64,000 nucleotides of DNA from an uncultured Alistipes sp. (GCA_900539755.1 UQDC01000005.1:113013-177012); one strand, 5' to 3'; counted from the first letter of the stretch, positions 32,976 through 42,556 are shown. Notes: generated from the letters alone by a model not told the origin. Translations and numbers: made by a program.

Positions 32976-34334
32976 TTATTCGATCAAATTTAACAGTTCA
33001 GTTTGAGCGACTTTGGTTTGCTCGCCCGTTGTCATATTTTTGAGGGTTGCCGCACCTTCTGCCAATTCATCGCTACCAATGATTACCACATAAGGAACGC
33101 CACGACGATTGGCATATTCCATCTGTTTTTTCATTTTGGCGCTTTCCGGGTAGATCTCGCATGCAATATCTGCCTGCCGCAATTGCTGCATCACCTTCAG
33201 AGCGGCCAGCTCCTCCTCTTTGCCGAAATTGAGCAGTAATACTCGGGTGGTCCCTTTGGTTTCGGCGGGGAAGAGGTTCAGACCGGTCATCACGTCATAG
33301 ATACGATCAGCTCCGAATGAGATACCTACACCGGACATGTTCGGCATTCCGAATATGCCGGTCAGGTCGTCGTATCGTCCACCGCCGCAGATACTGCCGA
33401 TGGCAAAATCTTTAGCCTTCACTTCGAAGATTGCTCCGGTATAGTAGTTCAATCCACGTGCCAACGAAAGATCGAGCTCAATTTCGAGCGGAATATTGAG
33501 AGCATTCGTATATCCGAAGATGGTCTCCATCTCTTCGATGCCTTTGAGACCAGTTTCGCTTGCACCGATGGCTTCGCGCAATTTGCTAAGTTTTTCGCTG
33601 TTGCTGCCGCTCAACGAGAGAATCGGTTGCAGTGCTTGGACTGCCTCTTCGGAGATTCCTTTGTCGCGCAACTCCTCATTGACCGCCTCGAGACCGATTT
33701 TCTCCAATTTGTCGATGGCAATGGTGATATCCATCATCTTATCGGCGTGACCGATCGTTTCGGCAATGCCGTAAAGGATCTTTCGGTTGTTCATTTTGAG
33801 CACCACAGCGATACCCAATTTCGCAAACACCTTCTGTACAATGTCGATTAACTCTACCTCGTTGATCAGACTGCGGCTTCCGATCACATCCACGTCACAC
33901 TGATAAAATTCGCGGTAGCGTCCTTTTTGAGGACGGTCTGCACGCCATACGGGTTGAATCTGATAGCGTTTGAACGGGAACGAGATTTCACTTTGGTGCT
34001 GAACCACATATCGGGCAAAGGGAACGGTCAAGTCATATCGCAGCCCCTTTTCGCAAATTTTGGTTGAAAGGGCGTTACTGCCAGCTTCGAGCTGTTCAGA
34101 GGTGATACCATTCAGATAATCACCTGAATTAAGAATTTTGAACAGCAGTTTGTCTCCCTCATCGCCATATTTTCCTAACAGGGTCGAGAGATTTTCCATG
34201 GCGGGCGTCTCCAGAGGTATAAAGCCGCAAGTGCGGAAGACGCTCTTTATTGTGTCGAAAATGTAGGTGCGTTTGATCATCTCCTCGGGGCCGAAATCAC
34301 GGGTCCCTTTGGGTATGGATGGTTTTTGTGCCAT
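32976..34334 (-). CDS. hisS: Histidyl-tRNA synthetase
   Basis: Class II aminoacyl-tRNA synthetase, 452 residues. N-terminal IPKGTRDFGPEEM, motif 2 in the REFYQCDVDVIG region, the histidine-binding LARGLNYYTGAIFEV and motif 3 GGGRYDDLTGIFG are all in place, with the anticodon-binding domain at the end. It lies between ettA (16 bases before) and the ctp gene (one base after), forming an operon. Confidence 0.97.
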   Translation of the reverse strand: MAQKPSIPKGTRDFGPEEMIKRTYIFDTIKSVFRTCGFIPLETPAMENLSTLLGKYGDEGDKLLFKILNSGDYLNGITSEQLEAGSNALSTKICEKGLRYDLTVPFARYVVQHQSEISFPFKRYQIQPVWRADRPQKGRYREFYQCDVDVIGSRSLINEVELIDIVQKVFAKLGIAVVLKMNNRKILYGIAETIGHADKMMDITIAIDKLEKIGLEAVNEELRDKGISEEAVQALQPILSLSGSNSEKLSKLREAIGASETGLKGIEEMETIFGYTNALNIPLEIELDLSLARGLNYYTGAIFEVKAKDFAIGSICGGGRYDDLTGIFGMPNMSGVGISFGADRIYDVMTGLNLFPAETKGTTRVLLLNFGKEEELAALKVMQQLRQADIACEIYPESAKMKKQMEYANRRGVPYVVIIGSDELAEGAATLKNMTTGEQTKVAQTELLNLIE

Positions 34335-34350
34335 GATAGTGAATGTATGA

Positions 34351-36024
34351 TTAGGCTAAAAGTTTACGATATTTCACGCGATGAGGTACGGTGTCCCCGA
34401 GGCGTTTGCGTTTATTCTCTTCGTATTCGCTGTAGCTGCCCTCGAAGAAGACCACTTGTGAATCCCCTTCGAAAGCGAGGATGTGTGTGGCGATACGGTC
34501 GAGGAACCAACGGTCGTGCGAGATCACGACGGCACAACCCGCAAAGTTGTTCAGACCCTCTTCCAACGCCCGGAGAGTATTAACATCGATGTCGTTGGTT
34601 GGCTCATCGAGCAACAGGACGTTCCCTTCCTCTTTGAGGGCGAGGGCCAGATGCAGACGATTCCGCTCACCTCCCGACAGCATGCCGCACTTCTTCTCCT
34701 GGTCGGTTCCACTGAAGTTGAAGCGTGAAACGTAGGCCCGGGCATTGATGCTGCGACCGCCGAGCTGAATCAACTCGCTATCCTGAGAGATGACCTGATA
34801 AACGGTCTTTTCGGGGTCAATCGATGCGTGTTGCTGATCAACGTAAGCCAATTTGACGGTTTCGCCGATTTTAAATGTACCGCTGAGGGGCTTTTCGATA
34901 CCCATAATCAGCCGGAAAAGTGTCGTTTTACCTACGCCGTTAGGACCAATGACACCGACAATGCCGGCTGGGGGAAGCGAGAAGTTGAGATGTTCGTACA
35001 GCAGACGATCCCCATAGCCCATCGATACATCCTGAGCCTCGATAACCACATCACCCAACCGAGGTCCATTCGGTATGAAGATTTCGAGTTTCTCCTCTTT
35101 CTGTTTGGTATCTTCGTTCAGCATCTTGTCGTATGCGGCTAGACGAGCCTTGCTCTTGGCATGACGGGCAGAGGGAGCCATACGTACCCACTCCAACTCC
35201 CGTTCGAGTGTCTTGCGACGTTTGCTCTCCTGTTTCTCCTCGAGAGCCAAGCGGTTGGATTTCTGTTCCAGCCAGCTGCTGTAATTGCCCTTCCAAGGAA
35301 TACCTTCGCCTCGATCCAATTCGAGAATCCAACCAGCAACCTTGTCGAGGAAGTAGCGGTCGTGTGTAACGGCAATAACGGTGCCTTTATACTGTTGCAA
35401 GTGTTGTTCGAGCCAATCAATACTCTCAGCATCGAGGTGGTTAGTCGGCTCATCTAGCAGCAATACATCCGGCTCCTGCAACAGCAGACGACAAAGTGCG
35501 ACACGTCTCCGTTCACCACCCGAAAGGTGTTTAACCAGTTGATCTCCATCGGGACAACGCAGTGCATCCATCGCTCGTTCCAGGGTTGCATCGAGTTCCC
35601 AACCGTTTTTGTGGTCGATGGCTTCGGTCAACTCTCCTTGACGTTCGATCAGTTTGGCCATCTGGTCATCGTCCATAGGCTCCATGAATTTGGTGTTAAC
35701 CTCTTCATACTCCTTGAGCAGGGCGACCACCTCGGCACAACCCTCTTCAACCACTTCACGGACCGTCTTGTTGTCGTCCAATTTCGGCTCTTGTTCCAGA
35801 TAACCGACCGTATAGCCGGGGGAGAAGACCACTTCACCCTGGAAGTTCTGATCCAGTCCGGCGATAATCTTCATCAGTGTCGATTTTCCGGATCCGTTCA
35901 GACCGATAATGCCGATTTTGGCACCATAAAAAAACGAGAGGTAGATGTTGTTCAATACTTTTTTCTGGTTGGTGAAGGTCTTGCTGACACCCACCATCGA
36001 GAAGATAATTTTGTCGTCTGCCAC
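34351..36024 (-). CDS. ettA: Energy-dependent translational throttle protein EttA (ABC-F)
   Basis: 557-residue ABC-F ATPase that binds the ribosomal E site and gates the first elongation steps according to the ATP/ADP ratio. Two ABC domains are visible, with Walker A motifs GLNGSGKST and GPNGVGKTT and signatures LSGGERRRVAL and LSGGERNRLHL. The EttA arm insertion (LDQNFQGEVVFSPGYTVGYLEQEP onward) and the linker rich in Arg/Lys/Glu are present. First gene of the ettA-hisS-ctp operon. A stable hairpin at 36062-36097 lies just upstream. Confidence 0.95.
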   Translation of the reverse strand: MADDKIIFSMVGVSKTFTNQKKVLNNIYLSFFYGAKIGIIGLNGSGKSTLMKIIAGLDQNFQGEVVFSPGYTVGYLEQEPKLDDNKTVREVVEEGCAEVVALLKEYEEVNTKFMEPMDDDQMAKLIERQGELTEAIDHKNGWELDATLERAMDALRCPDGDQLVKHLSGGERRRVALCRLLLQEPDVLLLDEPTNHLDAESIDWLEQHLQQYKGTVIAVTHDRYFLDKVAGWILELDRGEGIPWKGNYSSWLEQKSNRLALEEKQESKRRKTLERELEWVRMAPSARHAKSKARLAAYDKMLNEDTKQKEEKLEIFIPNGPRLGDVVIEAQDVSMGYGDRLLYEHLNFSLPPAGIVGVIGPNGVGKTTLFRLIMGIEKPLSGTFKIGETVKLAYVDQQHASIDPEKTVYQVISQDSELIQLGGRSINARAYVSRFNFSGTDQEKKCGMLSGGERNRLHLALALKEEGNVLLLDEPTNDIDVNTLRALEEGLNNFAGCAVVISHDRWFLDRIATHILAFEGDSQVVFFEGSYSEYEENKRKRLGDTVPHRVKYRKLLA

Positions 36025-36061
36025 AGGTTTAATTCCGTTTATGCGTTTGTCTATTTATCCT

Positions 36062-36097
36062 GATTCGTCCGCATCACACAAGTGGTGCGGACGAATC
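36062..36097. promoter_or_regulatory. Strong hairpin upstream of ettA, role unclear
   Basis: 16-bp stem with one G-U pair (36062-36077 with 36082-36097) and a 4-base loop, starting 38 bases upstream of the ettA ATG. No T-tract follows on the minus strand, so it is not a classic terminator; nagB ends 225 bases before it. It may be a leader structure of ettA or a factor-dependent termination site. No exact TAnnTTTG element was found in this 299-base gap. Confidence 0.5.
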
Positions 36098-36323
36098 GGA
36101 AACTTTATCATGAACGATGAATCGAAATTATATATTGTTAAGGCTATACCTGTCCACAATAATACATGTTTGTATTCGATTCATCTTTCCAAATCCATGA
36201 CGAACTAAAGTCGTGTTTTTGATAGCGGTTTTATTGTTCGTCTCTATGGAATTGCCACAAGAGCGGGGGCTGAATCCACTTCTTGTCAAAGGATTTGAAA
36301 ACAAATTTTTTATCTTAAAGAGC

Positions 36324-37136
36324 CTATTTCAACAAAGAATTAGGATCGAGATTGGCACTTTCAATGTCTTTGAAATATTTGTAGGTGCCCACCTTGAGTT
36401 CATCGGTTGCATCTTCGTCACAGACGATGATACCGGCTGGATGCAGCTGCAAGGCGCTGATTGTCCATTGATGGTTGTATGCTCCTTCAACACCTGCAGC
36501 CAGTGCACGTGCTTTGTTGTGTCCCATGGTGAGAATCATTACTTCACGAGCAGCCATGACAGTTCCTACACCGACAGTCAGAGCTGTTTTCGGGACCAGT
36601 TCTGTGTCACCACCGAAGAAACGAGAGTTGGCAATAATTGTGTCTTTGGTCAATGTCTTGACACGAGTGCGTGAGTTGAGCGAAGAAAAAGGTTCGTTAA
36701 ATGCCAAATGGCCGTCAGGACCGATGCCGCCCATAAACAGATCGATGCCGCCTGCCTCTGCAATACGTTGCTCATAAGATGCGCATTCTGCTGCCAAATC
36801 CGGTGCGTTTCCATTGAGAATATTGACATTTTCAGGTTTGATGTTGATGTGGCTGAAAAAGTTATTCCACATGAATGAGTGATAGCTTTCGGGATGCTCT
36901 TTGGGAATGCCTACATATTCGTCCATGTTGAACGTAATGACATTGGCAAACGATACGATCCCTTTTTCGCAATAGCGGATCAGGGCTTTGTATGTCCCCA
37001 GTGGGGTTGAACCTGTGGGAAGACCCAATACAAATGGTTTGTCGGTATGGGCCTGATGTTCATGGATGCGTTTCACTATGTAGGCCGCTGCCCATTCTGA
37101 TACGCCTTTGCCGTCTGGCTGAATAATAAGTCTCAT
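36324..37136 (-). CDS. nagB: Glucosamine-6-phosphate deaminase NagB
   Basis: 270-residue enzyme converting glucosamine-6-phosphate to fructose-6-phosphate and ammonia, the entry of amino sugars into glycolysis. Active-site segments are intact: GLPTGSTPLGTY, FNMDEYVGI (proton-accepting Asp), and GGIGPDGHLAFNEPFSS with the Asp, His and Glu of the catalytic relay. It follows the NagB/PIG-L fusion gene on the same strand after 308 bases. In contrast to the fusion it keeps every catalytic residue. Confidence 0.97.
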   Translation of the reverse strand: MRLIIQPDGKGVSEWAAAYIVKRIHEHQAHTDKPFVLGLPTGSTPLGTYKALIRYCEKGIVSFANVITFNMDEYVGIPKEHPESYHSFMWNNFFSHINIKPENVNILNGNAPDLAAECASYEQRIAEAGGIDLFMGGIGPDGHLAFNEPFSSLNSRTRVKTLTKDTIIANSRFFGGDTELVPKTALTVGVGTVMAAREVMILTMGHNKARALAAGVEGAYNHQWTISALQLHPAGIIVCDEDATDELKVGTYKYFKDIESANLDPNSLLK

Positions 37137-37444
37137 AGTTTTGTATTATTTATTTTTGTTTTTATTTGCCTGTGAATTATCACGATAAGATCAAAAAACT
37201 GCAATCTCAAAGTGACAATTTTTGTTGGGTGTTGCTTTCGTTACTTTGATTCCATGATGGAGCATTCAAAGTTGTTGTGTGTAAAGCGTATTTCAAACGA
37301 TGATTGTCCTCAAAAATGGAGCACAATCAGAATCATAAATCATTGGGTTAGACAATTTGACTCGGCAAACATCTATTCGTTTACTGGAGGTGTCACAATG
37401 TTCTATGTCGTATGTTGAAAATTTGCTCCACAGTAAAAGATACA
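37137..37444. other. Spacer between the NagB/PIG-L fusion gene and nagB
   Basis: 308 bases. On the minus strand TCACTTTG at 37208-37215 is one mismatch from the Bacteroidota -7 consensus and lies 72 bases before nagB, a possible weak nagB promoter. The short plus-strand frame at 37212-37418 has no supporting feature. Confidence 0.4.
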
Positions 37445-39382
37445 TTAAAATAGTCTGACAAATACCTCGATTGCCTGATATTCTGCCATACCCAATTTAT
37501 CGTATAGAATAGCCGTATTCTGGTTTCTTTCTTCGGCACGTTGCCAGAATTCACGTTTATCTTCGCCGGGGAAGGGCATTACATCCTTTTGTGACAGGTG
37601 CTTGTAAACGGCGTGGCGTTTCTGCATTACCTCGTCGGGGCTCAATGGTACGGCCATATCGACCATATCGAGGCTCCACTCCTGCCATGCTCCACGGTAC
37701 AACCACATGCGGCAATCTTTGAGCCACTCTTCGTTTTGTACTTTTTCAATAGCTGCCAATAATGCCTCAATGCAGACACGGTGTGTTCCATGGGGGTCAG
37801 AAAGGTCACCGGCTGCGTATATCTGATGCGGTTTGACCTGTTGTAACAGATCGACAATGATTTGGATATCCTTGTCGGTGAGCATGCCCTTTTTTACACC
37901 ACCTGTTTCATAGAAAGGTAAGTTCAAGAAGTGAATATGTGATTCATCGCTCAGCCCCATTTGACGGCAGGCTGCTTTGGCCTCAGCACGACGGATCGCT
38001 CCTTTCAATCGACGCAATTCGACAGGTTCAGGTTCCCCTTTTTTCTTGTTGCGAATGATCTTTTCTATTGCTTTGTATTGATCACCAAGACCACACTCAC
38101 GTGCCGTGTCCAGATTTTGCAATACCGTGTCATCTAAGACGGCAATGTTTCCAGAGGTTTGATATGCAACATGTACATCGTGGCCTTGATCAATCAAACG
38201 GATAAAAGTTCCTCCCATTGAGATGACATCATCATCGGGATGCGGACTGAAAATCAATACCCGTTTAGGATAGGGGGTTGCTCGTTCCGGACGGGTCGAA
38301 TCGTCAGCATTGGGTTTTCCACCTGGCCAGCCTGAGATGGTGTGCTGCAAATCGTTAAACACCTGTATGTTGATGGTGTCGTAGGTCATGCCGGTCTCTT
38401 CGAGGAGCTGTCCCAGCCGGTTGTCGGTGTAATCTTGATAGGTGAGTTTCAAAATAGGTTTGTTTACCTTGCGGCACAACCACAGAACAGCTGTACGGAT
38501 AAAACGCTCCGGCCATTCACAAGTTCCTACCAACCAGGGTGTTTTAACTCGGGTTAACTCTTGTGAAGCACCTTCATCGATAACGACTTCAATATTGGTG
38601 TGCTGCTGTAAACAGGTTGCAGGTGTAGTGATGTCTTCTTTGCCTTCAACAATCGCTTTGATAACATCGGCTTTATCTTCACCCCAAGCCATGAGAATGA
38701 TTCGTTTGGCTTTGAGAATTGTACCGAGTCCCATGGTGATAGCCCGACGTGGAACGTTGTCAATGCCATAGAAAATTGAGGAAACGGCTTGACGACTTTC
38801 ATTACCCAATGCAACCAAGCGGGTACGGGTGTTGGAATAGGTGCCCGGTTCGTTGAATCCGAGTTGGCCTTGTACACCGGTGCCGAGGAACAACAGGTCT
38901 AATCCGCCATACTCTTCGATTTTCGACTCATAATCGCGGCAGAAATCGGCTACTTTGTCTTGTGGTAATGTAGCATCGGGTATGTGGATGTTTTCAGGTA
39001 AAATATCTATGTGGTTCAACAGATTTTCGTGGATTATCCAGTTCCGGCTCTGTTGTTCTTTAGGCGAAATAGGGAAGAATTCGTCAAGACTGAATACAAC
39101 CACATTGCGGAAACTTAAGCCCTCCTTTTGATGAATGTCCACCAACGCACGGAATGTGCCGACAGGGGATTTCCCGGTGGTAATACCCAGAATGCAGAGC
39201 TCCCCGAATTTTTGTTTTTCGCGGATGCAACTTTCAATTTCGCGTGCGATATACATTGATCCGGCCTCTTCGGCAGGGAAGATGGTCGTATTGATTTTTT
39301 CGAATTTACGGATAATATCTTCAGGGTTAGCTCCTGGTTTGAGCCCTCCCGTTTTCTTCAGTTTGTAGTTTCTGGTTGCCAT
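37445..39382 (-). CDS. Fusion of a NagB-like domain and a PIG-L/LmbE deacetylase domain
   Basis: 645 residues from ATG 39382 (TTG two codons earlier is less likely). Residues ~25-290 are glucosamine-6-phosphate-deaminase-like, with TTGKSPVGTFRAL and SLDEFFP. The catalytic loop reads GTGVQGQLGFNEPG: the usual Asp and His are both Gln (Q171, Q173), while the Glu (E178) is kept. Residues ~370-645 form a PIG-L/LmbE zinc deacetylase with HPDDD at 381-385 and the HxxH pair H531/H534 in DPHGTH. The combination suggests de-N-acetylation of an amino-sugar compound, with the first domain perhaps only binding sugar phosphate. Such fusions are usually annotated as NagB in Bacteroidota. It precedes a fully catalytic nagB. 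Confidence 0.9.
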   Translation of the reverse strand: MATRNYKLKKTGGLKPGANPEDIIRKFEKINTTIFPAEEAGSMYIAREIESCIREKQKFGELCILGITTGKSPVGTFRALVDIHQKEGLSFRNVVVFSLDEFFPISPKEQQSRNWIIHENLLNHIDILPENIHIPDATLPQDKVADFCRDYESKIEEYGGLDLLFLGTGVQGQLGFNEPGTYSNTRTRLVALGNESRQAVSSIFYGIDNVPRRAITMGLGTILKAKRIILMAWGEDKADVIKAIVEGKEDITTPATCLQQHTNIEVVIDEGASQELTRVKTPWLVGTCEWPERFIRTAVLWLCRKVNKPILKLTYQDYTDNRLGQLLEETGMTYDTINIQVFNDLQHTISGWPGGKPNADDSTRPERATPYPKRVLIFSPHPDDDVISMGGTFIRLIDQGHDVHVAYQTSGNIAVLDDTVLQNLDTARECGLGDQYKAIEKIIRNKKKGEPEPVELRRLKGAIRRAEAKAACRQMGLSDESHIHFLNLPFYETGGVKKGMLTDKDIQIIVDLLQQVKPHQIYAAGDLSDPHGTHRVCIEALLAAIEKVQNEEWLKDCRMWLYRGAWQEWSLDMVDMAVPLSPDEVMQKRHAVYKHLSQKDVMPFPGEDKREFWQRAEERNQNTAILYDKLGMAEYQAIEVFVRLF

Positions 39383-39388
39383 TTTCAA

Positions 39389-39859
39389 GATGTGTTAAAA
39401 TAACCCTTAAAGATAGAAATAAACGCAAGAACTACCAAATTATAAGCTGATATGCGGGGCAAATTTTCTTTTAGACTGGTTGCGATAGATCAGTAATAGT
39501 GATGGGTTATGTTGTATGATAGATTCGGACAAAAGAGTTGCGTTCGGAGAATTTACATATGCAAACCATCAGGTTTCAGATATTTTATTTGTCTTTGGTG
39601 TCGTTAAATTAAAAATTGGGTAAAGTATTATGAGTTTGAGTCTCAAGTTGTGATAAAATTTATTGGATTTGATGCAAAATGTGCAATTATTCAATGCGAA
39701 TGTGAGGGAAGGGTTGGCGCGCTGATGAAAATTTGTTAACTTAGGTTAAACATGTCTATGTGGTGTGTATTCACGGATGCGGAGTGTACTTTATATTATT
39801 CTCACCGGTGCTGTTAGAGGTATCAACCCCAATTTTTTTCTCTTAAAAGTTGTTGCCAT
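39389..39859. other. Long intergenic region between divergent fusion gene and radical SAM gene
   Basis: About 470 AT-rich bases between divergent genes, a likely place for regulation of both. A near-consensus -7 element (TATCTTTA) lies about 25-30 bases upstream of the fusion gene on the minus strand. I looked for a cobalamin riboswitch before the B12-binding radical SAM gene and did not find a B12-box. No coding frame is convincing. Confidence 0.45.
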
Positions 39860-41209
39860 ATGTATATCAAATTGATACAACCCCGAATGACCAAACGCCC
39901 CATGGATACAGAGCTTAAAATACGTATGTCTCCACCGTTGGGGCTGTATACGATCGCACGAATGTTTTCAGATGATCATACAGTAGTGGTTGAAAATGAG
40001 AATATAACGCCAATTGTTTGGGATGATGCACCGGATGTAGTCGGTATTACGGTAACGGTCAATTTATTGCCTCGCGCTATTGAAATTGCCCGCAGGTTTC
40101 GGGAACGTGGTTCAAAAGTGGTGGCAGGGGGTATTCATATTACTACGGCTCCGGAGACTGTTCCTGAAAATAGTTTTGATGCTCTTTGTATTGGACCTGC
40201 AGAACTTACCTGGCCACAAATTATCGATGACCTTGAACACGGGCGTTTGAAACGGGAATATCGCTGTAAGAGAAAATTTGTCGGCGAAGATATTGTTTCG
40301 CCGGCATATCATTTGATCTCGTCTGCAGATTACCTGTATTGCAACATTATCCATACGAGTCGGGGATGTCCATTCCGTTGCGATTTTTGTTACAATTCAT
40401 CTACTGAAAGAGCCTATGTGTTACGTCCGGTTGAAGATGTGGTTGCCGAAATCAAAGCAATCGGACGGAGACATATTATGTTTATTGATGACAACTTCAA
40501 TGGAAATCCACGTTGGACTCGAAAATTGCTTGCCGCTATTCGACCATTGCATATTCGTTGGCATTGTGCAGTTTCGATCAATATAGCCAAAGATACAGAA
40601 CTGCTTGATCTGATGCGTGATTGTGGCTGTATGGGGCTTTTTATCGGATTTGAAAGTATCAGTGGGGGCTCGATCGATAGTGTGCATAAAGTCCAGAATC
40701 ATATCGATGAGTATGAACGTGCAATTAAAGAGATTCACGATAGGGGAATAATGATTAATGCAAGTTTTGTTTTCGGCCTTGATGAAGATACCCCTGAAAC
40801 TTTCTCAAAAACATTGGATTGGATGGTGAAAAATAGAATCGAGACAGTGACTTCCCATATCTTGACACCTTATCCAGGTACGAAAGTTTATGAACAGATG
40901 CGAGCGGCAGGTCGGATTGTGAGTGAGGATTTGGCGCTTTACGATACGGCTCATGTTGTCTATACTCCGCGAAATCTTACTCCTGAGGAGCTTTACAACG
41001 GCTATTTGTGGATTTACAAAAAACTTTATTCTTGGCGAAATATTTTACGCAGGATGCCCAGGTCTCGTCGTCAGATCCCCTCTTACTTGCTGTTTAATAT
41101 TTTTTATCGCAAATACGGTCGTTTTACCGAGTGGCTTTGTAGGCTTTTAACGTATGAACGGATTGGCAAGATTGCGGATCGGAGTGTAATTTCCAGTTGC
41201 TTGCCTTAG
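39860..41209 (+). CDS. B12-binding-domain radical SAM protein (BchE/DUF4070-like class)
   Basis: 449 residues. The N-terminal ~140 residues form a cobalamin-binding-type Rossmann domain (VVGITVTVNLLPRAIEIA, VVAGGIHITTAPETV) but lack the DxHxxG motif that would give base-off B12 ligation. The radical SAM core carries the iron-sulfur motif CPFRCDFC preceded by SRG (Cys 170, 174, 177), then MFIDDNF, GFES and a TPYPGTKVYEQM segment. Such proteins often methylate or rearrange unreactive carbons in lipids, hopanoids or tetrapyrroles. It stands alone, so substrate cannot be inferred. The start at ATG 39860 fits the family. Confidence 0.88.
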   Translation: MYIKLIQPRMTKRPMDTELKIRMSPPLGLYTIARMFSDDHTVVVENENITPIVWDDAPDVVGITVTVNLLPRAIEIARRFRERGSKVVAGGIHITTAPETVPENSFDALCIGPAELTWPQIIDDLEHGRLKREYRCKRKFVGEDIVSPAYHLISSADYLYCNIIHTSRGCPFRCDFCYNSSTERAYVLRPVEDVVAEIKAIGRRHIMFIDDNFNGNPRWTRKLLAAIRPLHIRWHCAVSINIAKDTELLDLMRDCGCMGLFIGFESISGGSIDSVHKVQNHIDEYERAIKEIHDRGIMINASFVFGLDEDTPETFSKTLDWMVKNRIETVTSHILTPYPGTKVYEQMRAAGRIVSEDLALYDTAHVVYTPRNLTPEELYNGYLWIYKKLYSWRNILRRMPRSRRQIPSYLLFNIFYRKYGRFTEWLCRLLTYERIGKIADRSVISSCLP

Positions 41210-41290
41210 TATGCAGGAAGAGTATGTGAAAATTACATAATCTTTTTGTCATCGATTTATGATTAAGAACAACGTTCCTTCTTATTTTAA

Positions 41291-42166
41291 TTATTTTTCT
41301 TGGCTTGTTGACCCGTTAGCTTCTGATAACATTTGTTGATATAGGGACTCGGCCTGCTGTATTATGCTAATGTAATAGGAATCATTTTTACTCTTGGAGA
41401 TTTTAGCTCGTTTTTCCTTAGTTTCTAATGTGGAAATCAGAGGTATACACGTACCAGACTGATTAGTATAGAATACTTGTTTTACAGGGATGGTGTTGTT
41501 GACGAGTTTTTCTACCAGGATACATTCTGTACTTTCATAGGAGGTTAGATAGACGGCCGTTATGGCATTGGATATGTCTAAATAATCTAATTTGTTGCTT
41601 ATAATCCTATATTCATTTTCTCCTTTCCAATCGATTTGTTTGGTAAAGAATATCTCTTGTCGATGAGTAATGATATAGTTCTCAATGTCTGTTATTGTTT
41701 TTAGGCCATTTGATAAGTATATGTCCTTATGTAGTACATTTTTGTATTTGACGGGAGCATGAAACATATCTTTTTGGTTTAAGGGCATTTTTGCATAATC
41801 AAACTCAATGCATACACCTCGTCTTTTGTCTCCATAATGTCCCCACATCATAGCTGACATGCATCCCTTGATATATGAATCATAATTCATTGACAAGCTG
41901 ATCTGCTTGTATTTTGATCGCATGTCTTTATACGCAAAGATCATACAAACATTTTCGGATAACGGATGGATGGATTCACTGAGTTCCATCATGTCATTCA
42001 CCCCTTCTGGTGCAGAGAAACGCAATTGTTTGGTCAGCCATATTTTTACAAATGTTTCAAATGAGGTGTAATGATATAATTTTTGCTTTTTTTCTTTCAG
42101 TGATAATTTGTGTCCAGGAAATCTTCCGTTGCTATTAAGTATAGATTTTGCTGTGTCTTTGCTCAT
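41291..42166 (-). CDS. DUF2971 family protein
   Basis: 291 residues from ATG 42166 (a longer frame to 42190 adds 8 unlikely residues). Family features: KLYHYTSFETFVKIWLTKQL, FSAPEGVNDMMEL, SAMMWGHYGDKRRGVCIEFDY and a later QIDWKGENEYRII. DUF2971 proteins are of unknown function, often sporadic between strains and sometimes linked to defence or mobile regions. The gene is visibly more AT-rich than its neighbours, has no obvious partner and lies next to intergenic sequence on both sides, so it may be a recent acquisition. Confidence 0.85.
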   Translation of the reverse strand: MSKDTAKSILNSNGRFPGHKLSLKEKKQKLYHYTSFETFVKIWLTKQLRFSAPEGVNDMMELSESIHPLSENVCMIFAYKDMRSKYKQISLSMNYDSYIKGCMSAMMWGHYGDKRRGVCIEFDYAKMPLNQKDMFHAPVKYKNVLHKDIYLSNGLKTITDIENYIITHRQEIFFTKQIDWKGENEYRIISNKLDYLDISNAITAVYLTSYESTECILVEKLVNNTIPVKQVFYTNQSGTCIPLISTLETKEKRAKISKSKNDSYYISIIQQAESLYQQMLSEANGSTSQEK

Positions 42167-42211
42167 AGTTATTCTATAAAATAAGAGCAATAAATTATTT
42201 TATTAAAAAGA

Positions 42212-42239
42212 CAAAAAGCGACTTAAAAGCCGCTTTTTG
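42212..42239 (-). terminator. Terminator after the DUF2795-type gene
   Basis: Stem CAAAAAGC... with ...GCTTTTTG, one mispair, 4-base loop, and a T-rich run after it on the minus strand. It separates the DUF2795-type gene from the DUF2971 gene. Confidence 0.8.
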
Positions 42240-42274
42240 TGAGTATTACCCGTATTTAGAGATTTTGACGAGAT

Positions 42275-42496
42275 TTAATACTCCTCTTCGTTGAAGAAGA
42301 AGTCATCTTTGCTTGGGTAATCGGGCCAAATGTCTTCGATGCTTTCGTAGATGTCGCCTTCGTCTTCGATCTCCTCGAGGTTTTCGATTACTTCCAAGGG
42401 TGCTCCTGAACGGGTCGCATAATCAATAAGCTCCTCTTTGGTGGCAGGCCATGGTGCATCTTCCAATTTGGAAGCCAACTCTAATGTCCAGTACAT
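42275..42496 (-). CDS. Small acidic DUF2795-type protein
   Basis: 73-residue acidic protein, beginning MYWTLELASKLEDAPWPATK and ending in a Phe/Asp/Glu-rich tail (KDDFFFNEEEY). It matches a very well conserved short Bacteroidales protein that carries a DUF2795-like segment (TKEELIDYATRSGAPLEVIE). Function unknown; strong conservation suggests a basic cellular role. Own promoter at 42557-42564 and a terminator after it. Confidence 0.85.
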   Translation of the reverse strand: MYWTLELASKLEDAPWPATKEELIDYATRSGAPLEVIENLEEIEDEGDIYESIEDIWPDYPSKDDFFFNEEEY

Positions 42497-42556
42497 AATC
42501 GTTTCTATTTTTAATTGTTAATTGTCATTGACCATCAGATACTTTTCATTGGGAGA

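Noticed and set aside
37212..37418. 68-codon plus-strand frame between nagB and the fusion gene
   Set aside because: It lies in the upstream region of nagB, has no ribosome-binding site and no recognisable sequence.
39389..39859. Possible cobalamin riboswitch before the B12-binding radical SAM gene
   Set aside because: No B12-box or multi-stem structure could be found by eye.
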